Shown piece after piece: positions 23,228 to 36,110 of a stretch of 64,000 nt of DNA; position 1 is the first letter of the stretch; each line of letters opens with the position of its first letter. Source of the DNA: Emydura subglobosa (taxonomy: Eukaryota; Chordata; Testudines; Chelidae); NCBI GenBank assembly GCA_007922225.1, contig ML679974.1:7519988-7583987 (forward strand), in the 5' to 3' direction. A program made the translations under genes and the position numbers. A model generated the notes under the pieces. It saw only the letters and a list, made by a program, of their open reading frames with translations. It was not told the DNA's origin and searched no databases.

Positions 23228-24721
23228 TAAGAGTGATGCCTCAGGCACATTCTAACTTCCCTAATTTAGATTCTTCAGAGCATCTTCGTAAACTGCTCTT
23301 TTTCCCTAAGAGATTCAAAGCCACAGGGGTTTAGTGGTAAATATGTATACTATAATAGCAGGCAAAGGCCCCGTTTGGAAATGAGGCCCCTGTGTGTCTG
23401 GACAGTGCCTACCACAAAAGATCATTCCTATCATGAAGGACTTACTTACAGCTCAAAACACAAACGGAGGAGGATGAAACTGCAGGTACAACATACAAGC
23501 AAATGAAGATGGTGATGAATTCACACAGCTTTGTTAGCTATGTAAGATCTTGGTATGATGGTTACGTAAAAGGAAAACCACAGCCCTACAACTGAATCCG
23601 TGAGGGGCTGAGGGGGCCTCTGAGCCCATTCAGTGGGGATCCAGTTGGGTGCAGCGTTCCTCCTGGACCAGGTTGCAGTATTGGGCCCTATAAATTACAC
23701 TCACCTAATCTGTGAACAGAAGCAATATCATGTACATTTTGTGCCAGCCGCACTCAGCAAACACAGCTCAAAGTCTGAGTATGGAGTATTCGTTACTTGC
23801 AGTGAGGTGTCTGTGACCAGCTAACGTAATGAGAAAAGCTAAGGGTAAATTCAAATAAGTAAATTGAAAGAAACTGATCTGCTTATGATCATTCTGTGAG
23901 CAAAAGAGGTTAAGTTTATAGAGTGGATTATTTGCTCCAGTCTACTTAGAAGACAGGAAGTGAAGACTTTTAAAGATCTTTATTAGTGTCTGAATGAAAG
24001 CAGATCTTCATGAAGTTGGTGATGTAGTGCTGAAATATTTGGCACTAAGTAAATTGGTGCTGCTGCCAGGCACATCTTGCTTACTGTGATTCATGTGAGA
24101 GAGTGGCAGGCTCCAGATGTCTATAGTAGGTAGTTGCACAATTCTAAAGGCAGTTATGAATCACTACAGTCTTTAGTTTCCCTTTTCTTAGAACATGATG
24201 GGATATATGAAAGGGGAAAAAAAGTTTTATGCTGTGTCAGGTTTTTCAGAATGTCTTGAAGTCTGAGATTGCAGCTATGTTTCCCGACTTAACCCTCTGC
24301 CCAGCTTGGACACATATAAAAACAGAAAACACTTTTTATAGTAGAAACATGGCCCACAATAATGGCCTTCTTTTTCCAGTATGTTAGCTCAGCTGGCTAT
24401 GGCTGCTGATGCCTCCTGGCAGATGTCTGTTAAATTAAGAGATGGGAAAATAGGTAGCTAATTGGCTTGCCACACAGACTTTAGGACCAGTCATACAGTT
24501 CAAAGATACTTTAAGTCAATGGAGTTTTGCTTGTGTTGGGATTGAAGACTAGGGCCTCATGTAGCTTTTTAGAACTAGTCCAGATTCTGCTTTTGCTCAC
24601 AAATGGGAATGAATTTGCTTGTATAATCCTAGTCCCCAATTCCCTGTGCCACAAACTGATCCTACACTTGTGCATATCTTAACATAGTTGACAGTCTCTC
24701 CTCAAAAGAAGCCCAGAATTA
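23228..24721. other. Intergenic, unassigned
   Basis: No gene, RNA or clear repeat end recognised. Confidence 0.5.
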
Positions 24722-24985
24722 CTAGGGTGGGTCAACACTTAAACACTGCAGCGCTTCAGTGAAGACGCTACTTCATTGATGGGAGAGCTGCACCTGTCAG
24801 TGTAGTTAATCCACCTCCCTAAGAAGTGGTAGCTATGTTGATGGAAGAAGTCCTGCCATCAACATAGCACTGTCTACACTAGGAGTTAGTCCAGTATAAC
24901 TGCGTCACTCCGGGGTGTGAATTTTTCACACACCCCAGCAACATAGTTATGCCAATATAAGTTTATAGTGTAGATCTGGCCCCAG
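24722..24985. mobile_element. GTCTACAC-type non-autonomous DNA element, copy 3
   Basis: Ends GGTGGGTCAACACTTAAACA and TATAGTGTAGATCTGGCCCC. The internal hairpin GGTGTGAATTTTTCACACAC is at 24914-24933. Same family and orientation as the copy at 22971. Confidence 0.75.
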
Positions 24986-25269
24986 AGTAAGGGAATTGCA
25001 GGTTTGGTCTGACGTGTGTTTGCAGAGCTTTGTGGGGAAGGAGAATGTCTATCCATATGACTCTTAACTCTAGCCAGGGTTATAAATCCCCTACTATCAT
25101 GAACAATATGGACAAAAGCTTATGGTCCTTCATCAAATGCAATTACATGTGAAATCAATGGATATTCTGCTTGATGAAGAACCACAAAATTTTCCCCTTG
25201 ATTGTCCCATATCATTTTAAAAGAATGAGTGGAGGCAAGTCCCATACATATCTTTGGCACATCGGTTGA

Positions 25270-25530
25270 AGGTATAGACTAGTGGTATGAGCAGGGGACT
25301 GGGTGTAGGAATGCAAGCAGTTTAATTCCATCTCTGACAATATGCCCTTGACTGTGTCCTTGACTGAATAATTTGAATTTCTTCCTGAGCCCCCTCCTTC
25401 CCCACTCTGTCTGTCAAATGGGGCTAATCAAACCAACCATTGCCCTGGGATTTTGTAAAGATTAACTAGCTGGCATTTTGTTAACCATGCTGAAGATGAA
25501 GTACAAGAAGTGGTAAAGACAGTATTTGTA
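25270..25530 (+). repeat. MIR-like SINE
   Basis: A tRNA-like head (GTATAGACTAGTGGTATGAG) is followed by the core with CTGTCAAATGGGGCTAATCA and a tail. Diverged. Confidence 0.55.
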
Positions 25531-25669
25531 ATTCTACCGTTCAGATATTGGGAAGGTTCAGTTGCTATTTGAACTATGGCAAATCATTTGGGGCCTGGTG
25601 TTTAGAGATGCAGCACATCCGCAACTTTAACTGAAGTTAATGGGAGGCAAGAGTGCTCAGTGTCTCCAC

Positions 25670-25810
25670 AAATCAGGCCATTCACCTCTCTGTGCCTCAG
25701 TTACACATCTACAAAATGGGGATAGTACACCTCTGCTTCAGTGGGACCACTGGGAAGCTTCATTAATTAGCATCTGTATCATTGTGATCCTCAGAGGATA
25801 GGTACTATGA
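25670..25810 (+). repeat. MIR-like SINE core fragment
   Basis: CACCTCTCTGTGCCTCAGTT and the ACAAAATGGGGATAGTACAC core place this in the MIR-like group. Confidence 0.6.
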
Positions 25811-25826
25811 CGTCCCCTTTTTAGGT

Positions 25827-26106
25827 AAGCCTGTGCTAGTTCTGGAAGGTGTAAATTGCAGCTCAAGGAGACATAACTGTGCTAGCACTGATTGAGTTAG
25901 TGCACTAAAGCTAGAAGTATAGCTGCAAGCTAGCTGCTCCACACACAATCCTGCCTAAGGCAATAAGTACATGTGCCGGGAGCCAGCCCCTCCTGCTGCT
26001 TGTGCCATTGTAGCTACACTACTCTCTTTAGCATGCAAGGCCAATCAGAGGTAGTGCAGGTGTTCCTCACAGTGGAATTTACACCTTCCAGTTCCAATGC
26101 AGACAT
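25827..26106. mobile_element. Non-autonomous DNA element with perfect 15-bp inverted repeat
   Basis: TGGAAGGTGTAAATT (25843-25857) is exactly complementary to AATTTACACCTTCCA (26076-26090), and weaker pairing continues outwards. The interior is non-coding. It shares GCATAACTGTGCTAGC-like sequence with the element at 28312. Confidence 0.6.
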
Positions 26107-26206
26107 ACTCCTAGTGACAGGATCTTCAGTGTCTCCTTGAAGACACCTGGAAGATCAGTTCCACTGTTGAGGGGACACCTCCATCTTCCCAACAGAGACA
26201 CATTAC

Positions 26207-26295
26207 TGGGCCAGATCTTCAACAGTTGTAAATCAATGTAGCTCCAATGAAGTCAATAGAGCCATGCCAATTTACACCAGCTGAGGATCTGGCCC
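26207..26295. repeat. 89-bp near-palindrome (hairpin element)
   Basis: The TGGGCCAGATC end pairs with GATCTGGCCCA, and the two arms pair almost throughout around a TGAAGTCAAT centre. It is a member of a hairpin-type family also seen near 17479, 58065 and 59555. Confidence 0.65.
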
Positions 26296-28311
26296 ATCCA
26301 CCTCGGTGTGTTTTGTTTGCAGAGTGCCTACAGAGTAGGGCCTTATGAGCAGTTCTGCAGGCGTGACTTCTTGTTCATCCATCAAAATTAAGGATGGTGT
26401 CAAGCTGATTTTATAGACGCTTACTAGAGCACTTCAAGCTTTCAACAGAAAACTTACTTAAAAACAGATTTTTCTCATGGAATGTTAATGAAATATTTAA
26501 AATAAAACACAGTGAAAAATTTAAAAAAAAAATCTGCAATGCATCCTGGAATGAAAAAAACACTGGGCCTGATTCTGAACACATCTGTATAAATCAAAAG
26601 CAGTAGCATCAAACTGGTGTGAAACCTGTTTAGAGGAAAATCAGGCTTACTGATATTTCACAGGGACTGATCCTATTCTTCAATAACTTTCTGCAGTGCA
26701 AATGATAACTTGTTAGTGTTTGCAATTGGTTGGGGTGGGCAGAGGACAAAACATCTTTTGTCCTCTTTATCATCACACAATAGACCATCTGGTGGTCAAG
26801 GCCCCAAACAGTTGCTTACTGTGCTTGTGATTAAGGCCAATCCTGGAGAGAAACCATTAACCAAAAAGACAGGGAAAGAATGGTATAGATAAACAAGGAG
26901 AGGATGATAGTTAGAGAGGAAGTAACAAAGAAACAGCAGAGATTAGTATAATAATTTCTTCTTTGTCCTTCTTCTGTAGCAATTACATTTATGGCATTTT
27001 ATCAGATCAGATACAGCTCCTCCACTGATAACGGCAATGGGACATTTTATTGGAGGTTTGCTGTAGATGCCTGTTGGCACTCTTAGCTTCACTGAATCAC
27101 GCAGTATATCTGTTTTCATAGATGTCTACTGATTCCAGACAGAAGCTGACATAATCTCAGGGAAGTGTGCTTCATACCTCAGGCCCAGGCCAGCTGTGGT
27201 AAACCCAGGCCCAGGCCAGCTGTGGTAAAACCTACAGGACAGGGCTCTGTGGGAGGAAACATACACAAGGAACCAATCAGAGATTCCACCCATCCCTGCC
27301 CCAACAACCTTGTGGGACTATGTGAATTCCTTGACTCCCCCCCTAGTCTCTACCTCCCTTCTCAGGGCAGCAGACCCCAGACACCAAAGAGAAGCCTTCA
27401 CACCTAGATTGAGGTTGGAAGTAGCCAGGACCCCTTGCAAGCAGAAGGGGAAAGCATTACATGAAGATGGTCCCCTTGCACGCACAGGTTTAGGGCAATG
27501 AAATGGGCTGTAGGATTTTGGCAATTTTTCTTTGTTAATGCAGTAAAGAGCAAAAAAACCCCTTAAAGATAGAGTAACATTTAAGCTACAAAAGCAAAGA
27601 AACTGAGAGCTACTGTCGACATTCCATCCCCAATGTCCCTTGTTGTGCTTCTGTATAGCAGTGATCTCTGAATGCTGCAAGCTCTAAAGAAACATGTAGG
27701 TTACAACCCTAAGCACAAAAAGGCAGTTCCAGAGATCTGTTTGTTCCTCAGTATGCATATTTAACACCTATTGATGTCAGTGCCAGTCATGTGTATAACA
27801 AGACACTCCTGAGGATGGCCTTTGATCCTTAACTTTACACATCTTTGCTTTAGTGATGAATGCTTGATGCAAATTCATTGACATCAGTGGGCATGATTCT
27901 CATTTACAGTAAGGCCCCTTCACACTACCCTGACATTTAAACCCCCATTTAAGGCCCATTTACACTTCCAGAATGTATAAATTAGGGTGTGATTTAGAAT
28001 CAAGCCCTGTAACTTCATTTGAGTTGCACCTTGACTAAGCCTTTGTCAGTATTAGGGAAATGAATCAGTTCAAATAATTTGATTCAAACCAGAAATGTAG
28101 AAGCACTAATGGTGGTTTAACTCTTGCTTATATCTATTTGTCTTGCATCAGTTAAGTAATGTCAGTGGATTGGATTGCTGATTTACACTAGCAGAGGATC
28201 TGGCCCCTTACAGATAAAAGGGGCAGTAGGGAAAGGATGTAGCATAGGATTATTTTAAGTGTATTAAACTCCATTTAGTATTTTTTTTAATCTCAATCTA
28301 TGTTCTCTTTT
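26296..28311. other. Intergenic, mostly unassigned
   Basis: Includes an A-rich piece near 26455-26532 and hairpin-family pieces near 26568-26645 and 28145-28206. A 26-bp direct tandem pair is listed separately. Minus-strand frame 27318-27680 is not recognised. Confidence 0.5.
27181..27232. repeat. 26-bp tandem pair
   Basis: Two adjacent 26-bp units beginning AGGCCCAGGCCAGCTGTGG differ at one base. Confidence 0.85.
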
Positions 28312-28547
28312 TGGGTATTTTACTGCAAGTAAAGGTAGGCATAACTGTGCTAGCTTTAATCCAGCCAGTGTAGGTAACAATAGGAGTGAAGATATGGCAG
28401 TACAGTCTCACTGGGGAGGTACTCAGGTTGCTAGCTGGTGCTGCTGTCCATGCTGCCACGTCTTCAGTACTAAGTACCTGTGCTACATAGACTACCTGTG
28501 CAACGATCACACTTTCACTTACTGTGTAGACAAACCCTTTGTTTGTA
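28312..28547. mobile_element. Inverted-repeat DNA element related to 25827-26106
   Basis: Its imperfect ends (GCAAGTAAAGG and CTTTCACTTACTG) are inverted, and it shares GCATAACTGTGCTAGC with the element at 25827. Boundaries are approximate. Confidence 0.45.
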
Positions 28548-28884
28548 GTCCAGCTCTTGGATGTGATTCTTCATGCCCTGTAGCAAACTGCTGTGCTGTG
28601 TTGCTGCGTGCTATTTAAGAAATGTTCTGTTCTACCTAGGAGGTGCTGAAGTGAACACCTTACATATAGTTGGTCAGATCCTTTTGAGATTCTTCAGGAT
28701 GTAAAGGGCTATAAAACTGGGAGCTATTAATAGTGTAATCTTCTTGTACTGCATATGTTGTATAAAATATGATGTATTCACCCTAAAACTTGATGCATTG
28801 ATACTTTCCAGGTGGAACAGAAAGAATGTATTAGTCAAAATGGGTTTTTTAAACCAGCATAGAGAAAGTTCTATCTAGTGAGCA

Positions 28885-29100
28885 GAGCCAGACAGCGAGT
28901 CAGAACTCTTGGGTCCTATACACAACTCATTGTGTGGGCAAGTCACCTAACCTCTCTGTGCCTCAGTTTAGACATCTGTAAAATGGGTAGTATACATTCT
29001 TGCCTAACAGGGATGTTCTGAGACTTAATAAATTAATGTTTATAAAGTGATTTGAGTTATTGGCTGAAAGGTGCTATGTAATTGCAAAGTATTATTGCAT
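28885..29100 (+). repeat. MIR-like SINE
   Basis: Contains CACCTAACCTCTCTGTGCCT, the CTGTAAAATGGGTAGTATAC core and a tail with a TATTATT end. It is the clearest MIR-like copy in the window. Confidence 0.75.
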
Positions 29101-29304
29101 TTTATAAACTTTGAGAAAGCATGTAGCAGCCCAGATGCTTCCTTCCTGCTTTCCTGTATGCATATAGGACTATAGATCTGCCATGGTGTGTAGCCCAACA
29201 GTGAGTGATATTAATATTATAAGGAAAACACTTTACTTCTGAAATATATGTGTGGATACTCTGCCTTTTCATGTCAGTTTACACTTCATAGTATGAAAGT
29301 ATAT

Positions 29305-29400
29305 GGAAGAAATTTGATGGCCTGTGTTATGCAGGAGGTTAGACTAGATTACTATAATGTTCCCTCTGGCCCTTGGAGTATGAATGAAGCAGAGATGGAA
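29305..29400 (+). mobile_element. CR1 3' tail fragment
   Basis: The phrase GATGGCCTGTGTTATGCAGG followed by AGGTTAGACTAGATTACTAT is a CR1 3' end. Confidence 0.75.
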
Positions 29401-31917
29401 GTAAACCAGAACTCTAGATCCAACATCCCCAAACTCTGCAGCGTTTCAGATGCTGAGTCTCTGTAACAGGATGAACCAAAACCCCAGGTTCAAGTACTGA
29501 ACTCCAAGCATATTTGGATCTGAATCCAGATCCAAGCTTTGTGGCTCCCTCTACCATGGGTAGTGAATGCAGCCGTTGATGTATGGATGAAATAAATCTA
29601 CTGCAGCCATCAATGATTCAGCTGAAAGTTCAACTTTCTATGTCTCATGTTATCTACTGCATGGTACTCAGCACCTAGTTTACACGAATGAACCGGCAGA
29701 GCATTGAGGCAATTATTTGCCCAATATATATCAATGGCCAGCATACCGTATCACTCATGTTTTCCCCCTGTGACATTATTGCTGACCTCTTCTTTGATTA
29801 TTGTTATCCCTAAGAGGACTTGGGAGAGCTCTAGCCATGGTCCCTGCCTTTCTGTCCATGTAAATAAAACAGTTGGGTTTTGATGTTTTCACTAGAAGTA
29901 ACAAATTGGAGACAAAGGGTTGGCATTTGTACCAAGAGGAATTAACTGCAGCTGTCACTGCAGCTGATAGCTAGGTCTCTTTCACTTTGATAATGTGCTC
30001 TTGCCCAAATGTTTCCCATGTTCAGAAACCTTGGTAAAGTGCATCAGGTGGACTTGATACATAGGACACAGAAATGGGTAGGTTGGTAGAGAATGTCCCA
30101 TTGCATCAGATCCTAGAAGACTAGTTCTTGTTGCTTTGACTGTAGCATAACAAAACAGCCTCTTCTCTCCATTTAATATGTCAGTTTTATTAATCCTTTT
30201 CAATCTGCCTGTCTCTATTAATTCTTGCTCTTATGCCTGGAAGGAAGAGCTTGTCTCTCCCTCTGTATATTCAGCAGAGTCCAGGAATGCAATTAGCAAT
30301 TCCATAGTTTCTATGGGGTAGTGATGTTTGGCATGTGATGCAGATTCACTGAATATCTTTGTCCATTTAGTGAACTGAAAATCCACAATGGAGCCTTTAT
30401 ATGATTCCTTTTGAAAGGAAAACACAGCTCGGTGCATGCAAAAAAAACAAAAACAAAAAACAACCCCACAAACCCAAGCCATTTAGCTTTGGACTGTACA
30501 GTGGCCATTCATGTTGTTATGAAGCTTTCTGGATTAAAAGTGAGGGACTGAATATGATATAGGTAGAACGGAATTAATGTATATAATCAAAACACATAAT
30601 GTACCTGTATAGCTGCATGCATGCAGTAGAAGCAGATCTGAGATAAATCCTAGGAAGATTTGAAACTTGTGTGTGAGTGCTGAGTGTGGAGAAGGCAGAC
30701 TTCTAAAATCCTTGGAATCTGATGAAATTGACATTTGGATGTTGTGTCTATTTTTACAGATTTTGGTACTGATTCTTCTTTCCCATACACAAGTGTGTGA
30801 ATACAATCAGGGAGTCCTGACTCCAATTTACCAGGTTTAACCATTAGATAAAACTTCCTCTGCTCAAGTTTTAAAATCACATTTTTTTTTAAAAAAAAGG
30901 TTCTGTTTCACATTAGAAATATCGAACCAGCAAATTTGAACGGGCATATATTATTGTACATTGTATCAATGCACATTATACTAAATTTGTATTAATAAGT
31001 TAGTAACTCAATTGAAATGAATAGAATAAAACCTCATTTATACCCATGGAAGTGAGAGGAAAATCAGTACTACTTTTTGGCTAACTCACTTAAATACATT
31101 TTAGTCCTAATATTGGGGAGAGAAAAGTTTAGAATTTATTGTGGGAATTTTATCTAAATTTCACTTTTTCTCATGAGCAAAGCATACATTTCCCATCCAG
31201 ATGAGTTTATTTTAGATTAAGGGAAACAATAAAGGTCAGAACCGATACCATTATTTATGCTGATTAGTACCTTACTCCCAAAGTACTCTGATTTAAATGG
31301 GACTATATATGGAGTAAGGTTGTGTGGCAATCAGAATCTGGACCTATATAAATAAAAACAAATATAAAAGGCCTGCTTCTGATCTCTGTGGTACTAGTTT
31401 TACAGTGTAGCGCCACTGACTTTGATGAAATTATTCCTGATGTCCTCTGGTGTGAGGAGAGAATTGGGTCTAAAATCTTATGAGGGAGAAGACATAGAAC
31501 ATCTTGGTCTGTCTTGAATTGCAGCTCTGCCTCCTAGCAGTCAGTTAGGCAGAACTCTCACACTTAGGGTGCAATAGACTGAAAACAGGTTTGTAGCCAC
31601 ATAAACCACACTTACCACGTTGTGGTGTTTAATGGGTTACTCAGGATTCATTCTATTTGCATAATTTCAGATTTTTTTTCTTGAAAGGAACTCTTCAAAT
31701 TTTACAGCAATTAAGCAATTAATTGGATTAAGCAATGAGCTAATGTTCTTATTTTATTTGAGGAGTAAGATCCTGCTCAGTATTTTTTGTTTGTTTACTT
31801 TTGATTTTCTCCCTTACTCTCTGATTAATTTTGATTTGGTAATCAGATGGTAAAGTTACATGATTGCCCAAACCACTTTGTATTTGTAACTTGTCTGTTT
31901 CTGTAAGGGACATTGTT
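29401..31917. other. Intergenic, unassigned
   Basis: Several short frames, no recognised protein. A hairpin-type piece with TTAAATGGGACTATATATGG is near 31218-31345. Confidence 0.5.
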
Positions 31918-33070
31918 ACAAAATCATAGAAATGTAAGGTTGGAACGGATCTTGAGAAGTCATCGAGTCCAGCTCCCTGCATTGAGGAAGGACCAACTTA
32001 TACCATCCCTGATAGGTGTTTGTCCAACATGTTCTTAAAAACCTGAAATGATGGAGATTCCACAACCTCCTTTGTGAAGCCTATTCTAGAGCTTATTTAC
32101 CCTTATAGTTATAAAGGTTTTCCTAATATCTAATCTAAATTTCCCTTGCTGCAGCTTAAGTCAGTTACTTCTTGTTCTACCTTCAGTGGACATGGAGAAC
32201 AACTGATCACCATCCTGTTTATAACAGCCTTTAACATTTTTGAAGAGTGTTATCAGGTTCCCTGTCAGTCTTCTTTTCTCAAGGGTAAATGTGTCCAGAT
32301 TTTCCTCATAGGTCAGGTTTTCTAAACCTTTATCATTGTGGTTGCTCTCCACTGGACTCTCCAGTTTGCCTACATCTTTCCTAAAGTATGGTGCACAGAA
32401 CTGGACACAATACTCCAGCTGAAGCCTCATCAAGGCCGAGTAGAGTGGGACAATTATCTTGTGTTTCTTACATATAACACTCCTATTAATACACCCCAAA
32501 ATGATATTGGCCTTTTTCACAATGACATCACAATGTTGATTTGTATTCAGTTTGTGCTCTACTATAACCCCCAGATCCTTTTCAGTAGTATAGACGCTTA
32601 GCTAATTATTCCCCATTTTGTAGTTGTGTATTTGATTTTTTCCTTTCTAAATGAAGTATTTTGCTTTTATCTTCATTGAATTTCACCTTGTTGAATTCAG
32701 ACCAATTCTCCAATTTGTCAAGGTCTTTTTGAGTTCTAATCCATCCTCCAAAGTGCTTGCAACCCCTCCGTACTTTGTGTCATCTGCAAATTTTCTGTGT
32801 ACTCTCTACTTCATTATCTAAGTCATAAATGAAAATATTGAATAATACTGGACTCAGGACTGACTCCTGCATGACCCCACTAGATTCATCCTCCAAATTT
32901 GACATGAATCATTGATAATTACTCTGAGTATGATCTTTCAACTGATTGTTCACTCACCTTATAGTAATTTCATCTAGACCATATTTCCTAATTGGCTTAT
33001 GAGACTGTCATGTGGGACTGTGGAAAAAGTCTTATGAATATCAAAATATTGTTGAGTTCCTCAATCACAT
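31918..33070 (-). mobile_element. CR1 LINE, 5'-truncated
   Basis: The 3' end begins on the plus strand at AAATCATAGAAATGTAAGG. A minus-strand frame at 32161-32520 gives the C-terminal block (VPLYSALMRLQLEYCVQF). The remaining reverse-transcriptase part up to about 33070 is broken by many stops. A G-run sits just outside the 5' break. Confidence 0.88.
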
Positions 33071-33074
33071 ATTC

Positions 33075-33106
33075 GGGGGGGGGGGGGGAGGAGAGGGGGA
33101 AGGGGG
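33075..33106 (+). repeat. G-run with quadruplex potential
   Basis: Fourteen G in a row (33075-33088) are followed by GG, GGGGG and GGGGG blocks with one- to three-base breaks. Confidence 0.85.
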
Positions 33107-35374
33107 AACTAATGAAGCAGTTTTTAAAAAGAAAGGGCAAGATTTTTAGCTGGTGTGAACTGGCACAGTTCCGTATCAGCTAAGAATGTGGCATGATATT
33201 TGTTGTGCTAAGCAGACATAGACAGTTGACATTATCAAGGTAATGGTCTTGGATGACTTGCTTCTGTGACTGAATGTGCATCTTCAATGGCTTAAAATGT
33301 TTCCTACTTCCTCAGGGTCTGATCCTGCAATGTCTCAGATCTGAACGTTGCAGCCGACTGCTACCTCTAGCCAAAAACCTAGATCTGAACACACACACTG
33401 AACTTCTCCAGAGTTAAAATTCAGTCCATGCTGATGCCCCAGCACACTTCTAGTCCAAACATTTTAGCTTTGTTCCAAAAGGTCAATCATTAGCTGCTGA
33501 TCTGAGACACCTCTGAATGCAGGCTAGCAAAGGAATACAGTAAGCATCTCATTGTGTGTGCCCTGAATACTTTAGCATGATGTGCTCTAAGGGAGAAATT
33601 TACCCTCAGAATAAAACAGGCTAGAATAGTCTCTCACTGGATATATCAGGAATTGGAATGAGGAGGATGAAACTTGAATTCATTACAAAAGGACACAGTG
33701 AAAGGGAGTATTTTATATTTTGAGTCAATGCCTCCATTCTCTTTGAATAGGGTTCTGATTTTAGGAATAATGTACAAAATGTCTGTATTGAATCAAGAAA
33801 GAGGGACAATAAATAAATTATAAATATTCCACTCTTGAATACTATACAGGTTTTAATAATCAGAGAGCTCTGGGAAAAGCCTCTTTTCAAATATTAAATG
33901 GCTTAGATGCATTCCACAGTGCAGTTATTTATACAGTGCCTGTCACCAGGTGTCTGGGCATCATGCAGAAGTCTTAAACAATAATCACTAAAGTAAAGCT
34001 GGATTTTAGAGAAAAGCAACCACTCTGCTATGGGGTGGGGAGCAGGGGGCAAATAACCGAAACAGGAGGGGGTGGTTGAAAAATGGTCATCAAGATTAGT
34101 TTACCTATATAATTAGACCTTAGAACCCTGAAGACAACTACAGAAGCATTCCAGTGGACATATGGTCAAACTCTCTGCTGACATTACACCAAAAGAAAAT
34201 CTGGCTCTTGGATCTGCTTCTGCCACATCAAAGTAATTGAGACTTCTGCCACTGACTTCAGTGAGAGCAGGACTGGTCCCATATTCAGTTTCACAGATGG
34301 AATGGTCCCAGCTGTGTCCCCGAGGAGTCTCTGGCACAGCTGGTGGGTACTCAGCACTTTCTAAAAATCACGCCCTTTTAAGAGGTCTCTAGTTGGTCAC
34401 CCAAAATCACTAGCCATAGCTGAAAATTTCAGCCAAGAGGTGAAAAAAGGTCAAATTGTTCTCTAAGAAGTGTTGCTGTATATCCAGAGTGTATTTGGTC
34501 CAATGGAAATGTTATTGCATTACTCTTCTTTATTAATGTTAATCATAAAATACACAAGGTATGCGATGTGACTTGCTGACGCTACCTGAGCAAATGTAAC
34601 TTGATTTAATATTGGAGTTACTCTAAACCAGTGAAACTAACAGTATAATTTGGTCTAATATTACTGCAAAAGAAAATGTTAAGGGCTAAATGTTGAGATG
34701 GTGAAATAAAATCAACGAAGGTGAAAAAGAGAGACAATACATTGTCTGTAAGGTGTGTGTGATATATACTCATGTAATAAATATAATATATACTCATTGT
34801 CTTACAGTACTTTCAGCCAGCATCCACTGAAAAAGCATTCTGGATGGATAGCAATGTGAGATGAACTGTTTGTAGTTTCAAGTATATTTTAAGGGAAACA
34901 TATTTACTAGGAACTTGGGGAATAAAATCGAATACAAATTCTAACTGTTGCATTAAATCTCTTGTTGTCTCTTCGTGACTTGTGCCTAGGGAAAGGAAGA
35001 AAAGGGCTCTGTCTCTTTCTTCGGGTGTATGCAGTGCCAAGTACAATAGAGTGCTGTTTTCAGGTGGGGCCTATTGGTGCTACTGTAATACATAATGGAG
35101 AGATCAGGACGTCTTAGAAATAAAACAGCACACAGCTCCCAGCAAAATCAATATTTGTGTGTATTGCTTCAAATGGTATGAAAAGAGCCCTGCTTCTGGC
35201 ATACATCAGGTGGGGTTTTTTTTAATCAAATCCTGTATTTGTAATAGTCACTAGGAATTTTGCTTTGTTAATGGTGCTACCCTTAATTACTTCATATCTT
35301 TCAGATCATATAAAAACTCGGTCCCTTTCACTGGAGAATCAATGCACTTTACAGAATCCATATGAAACAGGTCT
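33107..35374. other. Intergenic, unassigned
   Basis: AT-rich with no recognised gene. No repeat boundary is clear. Confidence 0.5.
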
Positions 35375-35485
35375 GTAATATACCCACTTTACAGCTGGGT
35401 AAACTGAGGCACATAGGTTAAGTGACTTGCACTAGGTCACATGAGTCAGTACAAACCTGGGAAGAGAAGCTGGGGCCTGATTCAT
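35375..35485 (-). repeat. MIR-like SINE fragment
   Basis: On the plus strand it reads GCTGGGTAAACTGAGGCACA then GGTTAAGTGACTTGCAC, the reverse complement of the MIR core. Confidence 0.7.
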
Positions 35486-35817
35486 TACTCCACAATACCA
35501 ATTTTATGTTATGTAGTTTCTTTGAAATAATGGCATTACCCATCGTAACACTGGTGTAAGAGTGGGAAATCACACCCAAAAACTCTAAACCAAATTCCCT
35601 CCTGAATTTATTCCTTGGCAGATGAGATCCCTATGGAAGAAATTCCAGTTGAGTAAAACAGACAGTTATTACTTTGGATAAAGCCCTGTAGGGGTGAAAT
35701 ATTAAAGGTGCTACCAGCAGAAGAGCAGCTGCTGAACTCTCCCATGGAACCACCTTTAAAGACTGCAAACCAACCTTTTACTCACACATTCTCTTGCTTT
35801 CTTAAAAATGCTGTCTT

Positions 35818-36092
35818 TGGCCTGGTCTACACAAGAAAATTAGGTTGGTATAACTATGTCATTCAGGGATGTGAAAAATACACATCCCTGAGCAACACAG
35901 TTAAACCGACCTAACCCCTGGTGTAGACAGCAGTAGGTTGACAGGAGAATTCTCCTGTTGACATAACTACTGCCTCTCAGGGAGATGGTTTACCTATGCC
36001 AATGGGAAAACCCCTTCCGTTGCAATAGTTAGCATCTTCTCTGAAGCGCTACAGTGGCACAGCTGCAGCATTTTAAGTGTAGACAAGCCATA
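35818..36092. mobile_element. GTCTACAC-type non-autonomous DNA element, copy 4
   Basis: Begins TGGCCTGGTCTACACAAG and ends AAGTGTAGACAAGCC. It holds the short inverted pair GGGATGTG...CACATCCC around 35868-35889 and CAGGAGAATTCTCCTG near 35942. This is the best-preserved copy of the family here. Confidence 0.8.
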
Positions 36093-36110
36093 TATTCGTG
36101 ATCTCCTGAC

